Below are positions 14,808 through 23,191 of a DNA stretch of 38,629 nucleotides, piece by piece (position 1 is the first letter of the stretch; the number at the start of each line of letters is the position of its first letter). The translations under genes were made by a program, and so were the position numbers. This DNA is from JAEXNA01 sp037968995 (GTDB lineage Bacteria > Vulcanimicrobiota > Xenobia > Xenobiales > JADMJV01). Below the pieces are notes generated by a model that had not been told where the DNA came from, searched no databases, and saw nothing but the letters and a program-made list of their open reading frames with translations. The stretch is from assembly GCA_037968995.1 (NCBI GenBank), contig JBBKWP010000368.1, forward strand, positions 1 through 38,629, in the 5' to 3' direction.

Positions 14808-15793
14808 GCCAACGATGTCACTAAAAGAGCCTTGATGGTGTGCAGTCGGTTCTCCGCCTGGTCAAAGACCACTGAGCGAGACGATTCGAAAACTTCGTCG
14901 GTTACCTCGATGCCATTAAGCCCGAACTTCTCGTGGATTTTCCGACCTACCTCCGTGCGGTCGTCGTGAAAAGCCGGTAGACAATGGAGAAATCTCGCTT
15001 GAGAATTCTCCGTGGCGACGAACAGTTCGCTGGTCACCCGAAACGGTCTCAGGGCCTCGATCCGTTCCGCCCAGAGCTCTTCGGACTGGCCCATCGAAAC
15101 CCACACATCAGTGGTCAGAAAGTCGGCCCCCAGGACGGCCTCCTTGGCATCCTCGAAAAACTGAATCCGTGCGCCAGATTTCTTAGACAGTTCCTCACAG
15201 ACGGCCACAAGCTTGGGCTCAGGTCTAAGGCCGTGGGGGCTGGCCAGTCGGAAGTCGAGACCAAGCTTGGCGGCTCCCACCATCAAACTGTTAGCCATAT
15301 TGTTGCTGCCATCGCCTAGATAAGTCAGCGATTGTTCACCAAGTGGTTTCTCGCAGTGCTCAGACATCGTGAGAAAGTCGGCCAAAACTTGAGTAGGGTG
15401 AAATTCATCCGTTAAGGCATTGAAAACCGGAACTCCAGCATATCGGGCTAACTCTTCGACGGTCTCCTGAGCGAACCCACGATAGGCGATTCCGTCATAC
15501 ATCCGTCCGAGGACTCGAGCGGTGTCGGCCACAGTTTCCTTTTTTCCCATATGACTGCCCGAGGAGCCCAGGTAACTGCATTGAGCTCCTTGGTGAATAG
15601 CGGAGACTTCGAAAGCGCAACGGGTTCTAGTGGAGTCTTTCTCAAATAGGAGTACGAGAGCCTTACCTTGCAATCGGGGGAACTCTTCGCCCCTCTGACG
15701 CTCCGTCTTCAAAGTGTGGGCCGTTTCCAGAAATTCGTGGATCTCAGTCGCCGAAAAATCTAGAAGTTTTAGAAAGTGACGCGGATGTGACAT
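14804..15793 (-). CDS. argF: Ornithine carbamoyltransferase
   Basis: This enzyme condenses ornithine and carbamoyl phosphate to citrulline in arginine biosynthesis. The family motifs are present: carbamoyl-phosphate binding STRTR (about 54-58), FHPTQ (131-135), TYLGDGSNNMANS, DVWVSMGQ and the catalytic FLHCLPAFHDD. At about 330 residues the length is normal, and it should work as a trimer. Two adjacent ATGs (15796 and 15793) could start it; neither has a strong Shine-Dalgarno. Catabolic versions (ArcB) share these motifs, but no arcA or arcC is present, so the biosynthetic role is preferred. The HD-domain gene overlaps its stop by 4 bp. Confidence 0.94.
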   Translation of the reverse strand: MSHPRHFLKLLDFSATEIHEFLETAHTLKTERQRGEEFPRLQGKALVLLFEKDSTRTRCAFEVSAIHQGAQCSYLGSSGSHMGKKETVADTARVLGRMYDGIAYRGFAQETVEELARYAGVPVFNALTDEFHPTQVLADFLTMSEHCEKPLGEQSLTYLGDGSNNMANSLMVGAAKLGLDFRLASPHGLRPEPKLVAVCEELSKKSGARIQFFEDAKEAVLGADFLTTDVWVSMGQSEELWAERIEALRPFRVTSELFVATENSQARFLHCLPAFHDDRTEVGRKIHEKFGLNGIEVTDEVFESSRSVVFDQAENRLHTIKALLVTSLA

Positions 15794-15978
15794 CATGGAC
15801 TGCGCCTGCGTCGAGTGGCCCTCGGTTCCCTCCTCATCGACAGTCCCTACGGGAGGCTTCTTTGAGACAGACGGTTGACGCCCGCGCTGCCACGTTGAGC
15901 CCTGTGCTCGAGGAAGGAACAGCCCATTGAATCAAGGAAAGAGCGGCCCATCAAAGAGTCCATACGAGGAGAAAGAAC

Positions 15979-16323
15979 TTGAGCCAAGACGATAACACCA
16001 GCACCCCATTGAGTCAGGACGCATTTCGCAAAGGCCGACTCACCGATGAGGACAAATTTTTCCACGAGCGCGAGCGAGAGATTCTCGAAGATCTCAAAGA
16101 TTCTCGGGCTGCGCGCGCCGAACTCGAGCGAAGGTGTCCCGTATGCGCCGAGCAAATTCTGGATCGTGTGATGCACGAGAATGTCGAGATCGACACCTGC
16201 CCACAGTGTAAAGGTGTGTGGCTTGATGCTGGAGAGTTGGATCTTCTCACCGGGCGTGCCAAACGCTCGCAAAATGGTCTGGTCAAGTTTTTCCGAGAAC
16301 TGGCCGGAGACTACGACGACTGA
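15979..16323 (+). CDS. TFIIB-type zinc-ribbon protein
   Basis: A 114-residue protein with a charged helical N-terminal half (about 20-50, predicted coiled coil) and a zinc ribbon, CPVC (53-56) ... CPQC (74-77), followed by KGVWLDAGELDLL. This ending is diagnostic of the zf-TFIIB domain found in many small bacterial proteins of unknown role. The TTG start is well supported by AGGAG at 15967-15971, seven bases upstream. It is divergent from argF across about 180 bp and precedes mdh by 76 bp on the same strand. Confidence 0.85.
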   Translation: MSQDDNTSTPLSQDAFRKGRLTDEDKFFHEREREILEDLKDSRAARAELERRCPVCAEQILDRVMHENVEIDTCPQCKGVWLDAGELDLLTGRAKRSQNGLVKFFRELAGDYDD

Positions 16324-16399
16324 GGGCGCGACAACGAGTACGTAAGCTGCTGTTGAGCCCTACGATAGAGTTCCCCCAAATCTGAAGGAGAGAGACAAG

Positions 16400-17377
16400 A
16401 TGAAGAAACCTCTAAAGGTGGCCATAACCGGAGCCGCCGGAAACATCGGCTACGCGTTAGCCTTCCGAATCGCCGCTGGCGATATGCTGGGCCCCGACCA
16501 ACCGGTCATCCTGCAGCTCATTGAAATAGAGCCTGCCCTCAAAGCCTTGCAAGGCGTGGTGATGGAACTCAACGACTGCGCTTTCCCTTTACTCGACGGG
16601 ATTGTAGCGACCTCGAATCTCGAAGAAGGGTTCGACGGAAGCCATTTCGCCATGCTGGTCGGTGGTCGACCTCGCGGACCCGGCATGGAGCGCGGCGATC
16701 TGATCAAAGCCAACGGCGCGATCTTCGCTCCCCAAGGCAAGGCGATCGACAAACGGGCCGCTAGCGACGTACGGGTCCTTGTCGTGGGCAACCCAGCAAA
16801 CACCAACGCCTTGATCGCAGCCAGTCAGGCCACTCGCCTGGACCGCAAACAGTTTACCGCGATGACGCGCCTGGACCATAACCGCGCTCTTTCGCAGTTG
16901 GCTGAGAAAACCGGGACCCACGCCAAGAATATTAAACAGATGACAATCTGGGGTAACCACAGTTCCACTCAATACCCCGATCTTAGTCACGCCAAAGTCG
17001 ACGGCAAGGACGCTCTGTCGCTGGTCGACAGAGGTTGGTACACCGACAATTTCATTCCCACCGTGCAAAAACGTGGGGCCGCCATCATCGAGGCTCGAGG
17101 GGCTTCTTCAGCAGCCAGTGCTGCCTCAGCCGCCATCGACCATATGCATACCTGGGTTCACGGAACCGGTGACAAAGATTGGGTCTCGATGGCCGTCCCT
17201 TCTGATGGTTCCTACGGGATCCCAGAGGGTGTGATCTACAGCTATCCGTGTATCTGTAAAAACGGTTTCTACAGTATCGTCAATGATCTTTCCATCGATG
17301 ACTTCAGCCGCGACAAGATGCAAGCCACCGATCGCGAGCTTCGCGAGGAGAGAGCCGAAGTCGAAGATCTCCTTTAG
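16400..17377 (+). CDS. mdh: Malate dehydrogenase (NAD-dependent)
   Basis: This enzyme interconverts malate and oxaloacetate in the TCA cycle. At 325 residues it belongs to the dimeric, cytosolic-type (MDH1-like) branch. The NAD-binding loop is ITGAAGNIG (9-17). The substrate Arg loop reads GGRPRGPGMERGDL. VVGNPANTNAL and RLDHNRAL follow, and the catalytic His lies in IWGNHSSTQYPD. AGGAG occurs nine bases before the ATG. A perfect 19-bp terminator hairpin follows the stop. The gene stands apart from other TCA-cycle genes in the window. Confidence 0.96.
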   Translation: MKKPLKVAITGAAGNIGYALAFRIAAGDMLGPDQPVILQLIEIEPALKALQGVVMELNDCAFPLLDGIVATSNLEEGFDGSHFAMLVGGRPRGPGMERGDLIKANGAIFAPQGKAIDKRAASDVRVLVVGNPANTNALIAASQATRLDRKQFTAMTRLDHNRALSQLAEKTGTHAKNIKQMTIWGNHSSTQYPDLSHAKVDGKDALSLVDRGWYTDNFIPTVQKRGAAIIEARGASSAASAASAAIDHMHTWVHGTGDKDWVSMAVPSDGSYGIPEGVIYSYPCICKNGFYSIVNDLSIDDFSRDKMQATDRELREERAEVEDLL

Positions 17378-17409
17378 GAACCGGTCCGGGGAGCCAGTCT
17401 CCCGTCCGC

Positions 17410-17451
17410 GGAAGGAAAAAAGCGACCCGATGGGGTCGCTTTTTTCCTTCC
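17410..17451. terminator. Perfect 19-bp bidirectional intrinsic terminator
   Basis: The left arm is GGAAGG-AAAAAA-GCGACCC (17410-17428) and the right arm is its exact complement (17433-17451), with loop GATG. The core GCGACCC stem is followed by six Ts on both strands, so it can end mdh (plus) and the secreted-protein gene (minus). Confidence 0.95.
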
Positions 17452-17471
17452 TCGCCGAGAAGCTCAGACTT

Positions 17472-18305
17472 TTAGTTTTGGTCCTTCAAAGCCGTCGGGT
17501 TGAACTCATCAACAAGTTCGAAATTGCCCTCACTTGACTCCACCTGGATCCGGTAGCGGACAGGTTGAACCTCCCTATTTGCGTTCAAAAGGGGCGTGCC
17601 GTGGGTGGAGGAGACGAGATCACGAGTGCTCGACTGACCCGCCTTCACTACAAAATTGGTTTGGCGACCCAACTCTACCCATGCCTTATCGAGGGGATTC
17701 TCGACCCAAAAGATCACGGTCACATCCTGAGCCGGCCTATTCCCACTGTTGGCCAGTTTGACCTGAGCGTTCAGAACAAAGAGAGGATTACCGTTTGCCT
17801 GAAAGTTGTGTTCGGTTATAGAGAGTCGCGGGCGCGGACGTAGTTCCTGAAGCGCGTTGGGCAAACGGTCGAGTAAGACACCTCGTCCAGCATCGAGAAC
17901 TGCGTCTTCGACCAAGCCAAAGGTATCCGAGTCAGATGCCGGATCGTTGACCACTCCCGAAGTGAGAATCTTTGACGGACCGAAACGAGCGGGATTCCCC
18001 CAGCGTACCAAGGCGGCATAAGGTGGAGCCTGGTTCTGCACTCCCAGCCTACTGGAAATCTCAGGGGGCAGGCTGCCTGCTTGGTAGCTCTGGTAAAGCT
18101 TCGGGTCCACGCCCACTTCCTTAAGAAGACGATGGTACCGTTGAGCCCAAGCTTGCGTGACCTGAGGTTCTCCCACAAGAAGAAGGACCGTGCGCCCGGC
18201 GAATTTGTCGACAGCCTTTGATTCAAACGGTTGGGCTGTGGCGGGCTGAAAGCCGATGAGAAAAAACAGGGTGAATAAGGCGAAACGCGCCATTGGATTT
18301 TTCAT
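17472..18305 (-). CDS. Secreted hypothetical protein
   Basis: A 277-residue protein with a signal peptide (hydrophobic FALFTLFFLIGF, cleavage probably after ATA near residue 24). The region 38-150 reads like an alpha/beta domain (TVLLLVGEPQVTQAWAQRYH). Residues 160-270 look like an Ig-like or CARDB-like beta domain, with VLNAQVKLANSGNRPAQDVT typical of extracellular binding folds. No enzyme motif is seen. It is the last gene of a minus-strand cluster containing the PilZ and VIT/vWA-like genes, 89 bp after PilZ, and ends at the bidirectional terminator. Confidence 0.6.
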   Translation of the reverse strand: MKNPMARFALFTLFFLIGFQPATAQPFESKAVDKFAGRTVLLLVGEPQVTQAWAQRYHRLLKEVGVDPKLYQSYQAGSLPPEISSRLGVQNQAPPYAALVRWGNPARFGPSKILTSGVVNDPASDSDTFGLVEDAVLDAGRGVLLDRLPNALQELRPRPRLSITEHNFQANGNPLFVLNAQVKLANSGNRPAQDVTVIFWVENPLDKAWVELGRQTNFVVKAGQSSTRDLVSSTHGTPLLNANREVQPVRYRIQVESSEGNFELVDEFNPTALKDQN

Positions 18306-18394
18306 AGGCCCGAAGATTCGACTTCCGGTGATGCTCCCCTGGCGCGCCCCCGGAAGAAAAGTCGCACGACGATGTGAGGCGCGCGAGGCTCGAC

Positions 18395-18997
18395 TCAGTT
18401 TTCCGATAGAGGCTCTTCAGAGCCCGCCAAACGATCGAGAAACTTTAGATAAAACGCGTAATTCTCGTTCTTCTCATCGAAGTTGAGATACTCGAGGCCG
18501 GAGACTACATACCCCTCGGTGAGGGCCGGAGCGCTCCACCGTACGACGGCCTCAAACTCGACTCGAGTCTCTCGGTGATCATCCAACTCCACATCGATCT
18601 CGACTGTGGATCCCGGCACGAGATCTCCTTGGCCTTCCAGTCTCATCCCCTCGGAGGAAAGGTCTAGAGTCGATCCCTGAAACGTGTCGAACAGAGCCGA
18701 CCGTACCCGCAAAGCTCTTGCGTATCGTGGAGCGCTTCGCTTTTCGTTGTGAGTAAAAATCTCTTCAAGATAGGGCACCGCCTCGGTGGGTGCCAACCAA
18801 AAGCCTCGAGAGGTTTCGGTGCCTGACTCTACTACTTGAATCCGAGCCTTAAGCTTGACCCCGGAAATCGTGGCATGGACATCATTAATACCCAGGGAGA
18901 GCGGTATCGCACTGGTCAAAACCACTTCTTCAGAATTATATCCCACAACCTCGACCTCGACCGGTCGACCAAAAACCTTATTTAAGAATTCAAACAC
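18395..18997 (-). CDS. PilZ-domain protein (putative c-di-GMP receptor)
   Basis: A 200-residue soluble protein. The N-terminal half (1-80) resembles a YcgR-like beta domain without clear motifs. The C-terminal PilZ domain has both binding motifs, RSAPR (R87, R91) and DLSSEG (D112, S114, G117), so c-di-GMP binding is likely. The GTG start is preceded by GAGG with five-base spacing, 15 bp after the stop of the large VIT-like gene, so the two should be cotranscribed. This suggests that the large protein or its pathway responds to c-di-GMP. Confidence 0.82.
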   Translation of the reverse strand: MFEFLNKVFGRPVEVEVVGYNSEEVVLTSAIPLSLGINDVHATISGVKLKARIQVVESGTETSRGFWLAPTEAVPYLEEIFTHNEKRSAPRYARALRVRSALFDTFQGSTLDLSSEGMRLEGQGDLVPGSTVEIDVELDDHRETRVEFEAVVRWSAPALTEGYVVSGLEYLNFDEKNENYAFYLKFLDRLAGSEEPLSEN

Positions 18998-19012
18998 GCT
19001 GCCCTCACCCGT

Positions 19013-22000
19013 CTATGTTCGATGAAGTTCCGCGGCCTTCCGCATCGACTCACTCAGATTAGTTTTCCCCAATTCGTCGTAAGCATCCGCTAGTTCCTCG
19101 TAGGCCATTGAGTCTTTCTCGGCCCTCAGAAACTTCTGGTAATGAACGACGGCCACTTTGGTCTGGTCGGCTTCTCGATAGGCTCTCGCCAACGAGAGTG
19201 AGTGGTAAGCTTCTTCCTTGTCGTTGCGTACGAGATCGCGATAAAAATTGATCCGTTCCTTGGGGTCCTCGATCGTTGATCTTACGGAACGATGCGCCGA
19301 CTCGTCTTTCGGTTCAGCTTGCAAAAGTTCCATCAATTCATCTCTGGTCAAACTCAACGCCTCTTCCAAATCAGAGCCTTCCTCCAGTTCATCGGTCTCG
19401 CTCGGCTCGGCTTCAGCAATGGCCGCCGCGGCCTCCACTTCGGGATGAGTTTTAGGCGTTTGAGACAGGTCTTGACCCTCATCCTCTGCCGTTGCCGGAA
19501 CCAGAATAGCTACAACCTCGGCGTCAGGTTCCGCGGAGACCTTGAGTGGAGCACTCTCTGTCGGCTCCACTATGGCCGCCGTGGGTTGCGCGGTCGTAAC
19601 GTCTACCGCCGGCATAACGTCCTCCGCCGCGGCCTCCACCAGTGCTGGCTCAACGACAGCGGGGACCGTCGGTTCGGCTGAAGGCAACGGTAGCTCGAGT
19701 TCAGTAACTTCTTGCGCCACCACGTGCTTCGCCGCCGTGTCCGTGGGAGGAGGAGCCGTCTCGGAGGATCCAGGGACGGGTGCTGTTTGCACTACCACGG
19801 GGTCAACGACAGCGGATAGCGAGGCAACGGTCGCCGGCACGGGCTCAATCGGTTGAGCAGGAACGGAAACGGGAACCGCTTCTGCTTGGGCGTCTTTCAC
19901 AGGAACGGCGGGATGCTCGACGACTGACCTCGTCGGCGCCTGTTCTGTGGGTCCGGATACCAACGGCGCCACTGGAGAGGCCGGGGGAAGTTGAGACGTT
20001 GAAACCGACACTGGACGACTGTCCAATACCTTTTCAAGAAGGCTCGGTAGAGCGGCGAATTGCGCCTCCATGGACGACTTCATGGCGGAGAGCTCTTGCG
20101 AAAGGGCTTCCTGACGCTGCTGGAGTCCGAGAACCTCCAAACGAGCCGGAGTCATCAAGGGATCTTGAGACACCCCTTGTTCGACCGGCCTCCAACTCAG
20201 TACCTCGGGCAGCACTCGCTGTTCTCCGGCAAGCTGCTCCCATTTAGTCAACAGGGACTCACAGGCTCGCGGGAGCAGTTCCGAATCTGGACAGATTCGA
20301 CGTCCCGTGCTCAGAATGTGCAAAGCCTCCGGCAGATATTCATCGTTGAGACTCTGGGCCCAACCGACCAAAAGGCTCTCCATCTTTTTCAGGGCTTCAG
20401 GAGACCGGAACTCCTGTAACAGCAGTCCGAGAACAGACACCGCGGCGGAAAAATAGCCCCGCTTTTCTAAGTGCCCAACGGTTTGCGCCAGGATGCGGGG
20501 AAGATCGGGTCCGGATTTTATAATCTCCGGGTCTAGACCGGCCAGAGTCGCCAAAGCCATCTTCGTCTCCGCTGTTGTGGACTGAGCAAAATACGAGTCC
20601 AGTCGATCTCGCCCGTCGGCCAGAGGGTCCCTGGTCAGATAATAAACAGGGTCGCCCGCCCGACTCACGGTCACAGGATCGGCGGCCGGCGCGGGCCTGC
20701 CTCCATTCAAAGTGTTGACGTTCCCTACGACGCCGCCCTCATTCACGGGTGATGTCACACTCGAAGCGGTCTCGGGGATCGAGGGACCTGAATCCAAAGT
20801 GGACTCCGCTCCGGGAGCGTCCACAGGCTTAGACGATGCCTCCTCCACGGTCGTCGGAGGCTCGATGACGGACTCCGCAGGCTCGTTGACGGACTCCGCT
20901 TCTAAGCTGTCTTCGACGACGGGCTCTTCGGAAACGAGGTCCTCGGGGTTCAAATCTCGAGTCTTTGAGGGCGCGAATTGCGTACCGCTGCGATCCAGCA
21001 TCGGCTTCCCACTGTCCATCGATGGCTTGCCGATAGCCTCTGACGAACCGGTCTGTCGACTCCTCAATCCGTGGCGCACACCGGTCTCGGACGACGACTC
21101 GCCGTCGCTCGGCAATCGCGCTCCCTTAAACAGTCCATCTCTGGCCACCAGTCCCTTACGCCAATCGAACGGCGGGCTCGCCTCATCATCGGCTTTTGCC
21201 ACGACCTCTTCTCCCTTTTTCCATCGATACGGTGATGCGCTCATCTGGACTTCTAAACCGTTGGCGGTCTCCAGCACCATCACAGTGTCTTCCATCAAGA
21301 TACCGTGCTTGCTGGCGAGCGTCGAACATTCAGTTCGGTAGGCTTGCCGCTTGGAACCCGTCGACAGTCGCACGGAGTCAAGAAGTTCTTGAACCTTCAA
21401 CCCCGCCCAGACCGCGCCGAGTGCGGGATTCTCTGTGCTTCGAGCATTCACCGTCCCTGCGAAAAACACACCGGTTTCATCTTTCGACCGATATCGCAGA
21501 GAACTAGGATGCCCGACCCCAAGACAGTGAACCGGCCCTTGTGGAGTCAGCGACGTCATTCTAGACGGTACTAGGCTCTCCAAATCCACGTCGAAGTCTT
21601 TGCCTTCCTGTTCCTCGAAAGTCACTTCAGCTAAGAGCGCTCGTGTCTGCCCCAAAAGCCTCGTGAGGGCAGCAGAACAGTCTGGCGTGGGGGAGACTTC
21701 ACATCGCCCTCTGGTCAGCAGAGCAAGGCGTCGCAGAAACGCCTGCTGAACCGACGACCCAATTCCCACCGTATAATATCTACGATCGCTTTGGTCAAAA
21801 TCTAGCGCTTTCAAGAGCGCGGGCTCATTTCCGACGTGCCCTGCCGCCAACAAGAAAACACAAAGTTGCCGATCGGGCTGAGACGGCAATGATTGAATTC
21901 TCGCGAGCAGGGGAGCGATATCGGCGCGCCCCTTTGGCTCGATGTTCGCGAGCCACTCGCAAGCCTGCTCAACCTCGGCGATTTCACAAAACTCGCCCCC

Positions 22001-22972
22001 CTGATAACCGTCGATTTCCCGACCGAAGGTGACCAGAGCGAATCGGTCGTTGTCGTCGAGAGTCCGCAGATTTGAGGCTAGCGCCTCCCGTAGCGACTGG
22101 AACGATTTCGCTAGGACGTTCTCGGAGGCATCGACTGCGAAAACCAGGTCGCGGCGCTGAGGACTCGCCGGGATGGAGGTGGGCGGAAAAATCGAAAAGA
22201 GAAAATTCTCATCGCTGCGGTGAAGGCGGATCACAGGCATCTCAGTTCGTCCGGGACGAAAGGTAATCTCGATGTCTTGCTCGGCGTCCGGGAAAACTCC
22301 CTTAAGGTTTAGGGCCTCATCGGCACGAGTCTGTTCGAACGGAACGGTGGTAATGGGGTCGTCAACGAGTTCCGCACCGTCCTCAATCTCTACCTCCACG
22401 GATGTCACGGTCGTACCAGAGGCCTTGAGCGCCGTATCAACTTCCAGCGGAATGGTCAAACTAATGCGACCATCCACCGTTGGCAGTCCGTTACTGAAAA
22501 CCATACTTAAGGAGAGTGGCTTACCATCGGACATCAGTTCCCGATAGCTGTCCAGACGGAGACTAAAGACTGGGAGTGACTCTTGGGCAAATGTCTTCAA
22601 AAGGCTTTTGCTGGGCGTAGGCGGATCGACGTCGTCCGGCAACTGGTCCACCGATTGAACCATGGGACTAGAACTCTGAAGGTCTGTCCCATCTTGGGAA
22701 ACCGAACAGGAGGCGATGGCCGCTTGGGACGGCAAGGGATATAGGAACAGCAATTGCTCGGCGCCTTCTGGAACCTCACTTAGCTGAAACTGACTGACGA
22801 CTTCCCAATGAGCCAATGGCCCCATACAACGAACACGATACGACGTCTCTGAAGGACGCAAGTAGGTGCCGTTGGGGAGTCGAACAAGTCCAGCTCCAAG
22901 GTTGATAGACCGCTCCCTATCAGAGCGCGGCCTTATATCCGCTTCGATTGCGGCGGGTTCTAACGTACTCAA
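19013..22972 (-). CDS. Giant VIT / vWA-like / TPR protein with degenerate metal site
   Basis: About 1,319 residues. The N-terminal 50-250 region resembles a VIT domain (YRVRCMGPLAHWEVVSQFQL, then LLFLYPLPSQAAI). A vWA-like fold follows at about 275-450 (DLVFAVDASENVLAKSFQSL). Its MIDAS is degraded: DxSxS reads DASEN, the Thr loop reads GRADI, and the third-site Asp is Ala in LLAAGH. A long disordered Ser/Pro/Glu region follows, then a helical segment (about 800-1010) and an Ala/Pro/Val-rich linker. C-terminal TPR-like helices (about 1240-1319) contain YHSLSLARAYREADQTKVAV. No signal peptide or membrane helix is seen, so it is probably a cytoplasmic scaffold. Start TTG 22972 is preferred (GAGG eight bases upstream); TTG 22978 is possible. 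Confidence 0.7.
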   Translation of the reverse strand: MSTLEPAAIEADIRPRSDRERSINLGAGLVRLPNGTYLRPSETSYRVRCMGPLAHWEVVSQFQLSEVPEGAEQLLFLYPLPSQAAIASCSVSQDGTDLQSSSPMVQSVDQLPDDVDPPTPSKSLLKTFAQESLPVFSLRLDSYRELMSDGKPLSLSMVFSNGLPTVDGRISLTIPLEVDTALKASGTTVTSVEVEIEDGAELVDDPITTVPFEQTRADEALNLKGVFPDAEQDIEITFRPGRTEMPVIRLHRSDENFLFSIFPPTSIPASPQRRDLVFAVDASENVLAKSFQSLREALASNLRTLDDNDRFALVTFGREIDGYQGGEFCEIAEVEQACEWLANIEPKGRADIAPLLARIQSLPSQPDRQLCVFLLAAGHVGNEPALLKALDFDQSDRRYYTVGIGSSVQQAFLRRLALLTRGRCEVSPTPDCSAALTRLLGQTRALLAEVTFEEQEGKDFDVDLESLVPSRMTSLTPQGPVHCLGVGHPSSLRYRSKDETGVFFAGTVNARSTENPALGAVWAGLKVQELLDSVRLSTGSKRQAYRTECSTLASKHGILMEDTVMVLETANGLEVQMSASPYRWKKGEEVVAKADDEASPPFDWRKGLVARDGLFKGARLPSDGESSSETGVRHGLRSRQTGSSEAIGKPSMDSGKPMLDRSGTQFAPSKTRDLNPEDLVSEEPVVEDSLEAESVNEPAESVIEPPTTVEEASSKPVDAPGAESTLDSGPSIPETASSVTSPVNEGGVVGNVNTLNGGRPAPAADPVTVSRAGDPVYYLTRDPLADGRDRLDSYFAQSTTAETKMALATLAGLDPEIIKSGPDLPRILAQTVGHLEKRGYFSAAVSVLGLLLQEFRSPEALKKMESLLVGWAQSLNDEYLPEALHILSTGRRICPDSELLPRACESLLTKWEQLAGEQRVLPEVLSWRPVEQGVSQDPLMTPARLEVLGLQQRQEALSQELSAMKSSMEAQFAALPSLLEKVLDSRPVSVSTSQLPPASPVAPLVSGPTEQAPTRSVVEHPAVPVKDAQAEAVPVSVPAQPIEPVPATVASLSAVVDPVVVQTAPVPGSSETAPPPTDTAAKHVVAQEVTELELPLPSAEPTVPAVVEPALVEAAAEDVMPAVDVTTAQPTAAIVEPTESAPLKVSAEPDAEVVAILVPATAEDEGQDLSQTPKTHPEVEAAAAIAEAEPSETDELEEGSDLEEALSLTRDELMELLQAEPKDESAHRSVRSTIEDPKERINFYRDLVRNDKEEAYHSLSLARAYREADQTKVAVVHYQKFLRAEKDSMAYEELADAYDELGKTNLSESMRKAAELHRT

Positions 22973-23191
22973 TCCCAAATCCTCAGGAGGCTATGATACG
23001 CGCTCAGCATCGCCTCCCCCTCTCCTCATGATCGACCTTTCCACGGGAATACCGAAGATTTCCTGAGTTCGCTAGTACATTGCGTCCACCGCATGCAGGA
23101 GGAAGTCCTTGTCGAGGCCAAGAAAACCGGCCGAACCAAGGACCCGAGGGAAGAACACCCTCACAGGATAGGCGGGTAGGACGAAACAGAC
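22973..23191. promoter_or_regulatory. Divergent promoter region between the VIT-like gene and the DMP-repeat gene
   Basis: About 220 bp without a gene separates the two divergent starts. TATCAT on the minus strand (near 22993-22998) could be a -10 for the VIT-like gene, but no good -35 pairs with it. No clear operator is seen. Confidence 0.3.

Noticed and set aside
20712..21341. Ser/Thr-rich plus-strand open frame of 209 codons
   Set aside because: It is a mirror of the disordered Ser/Pro/Glu region of the VIT-like protein; low-complexity coding commonly opens the opposite strand.
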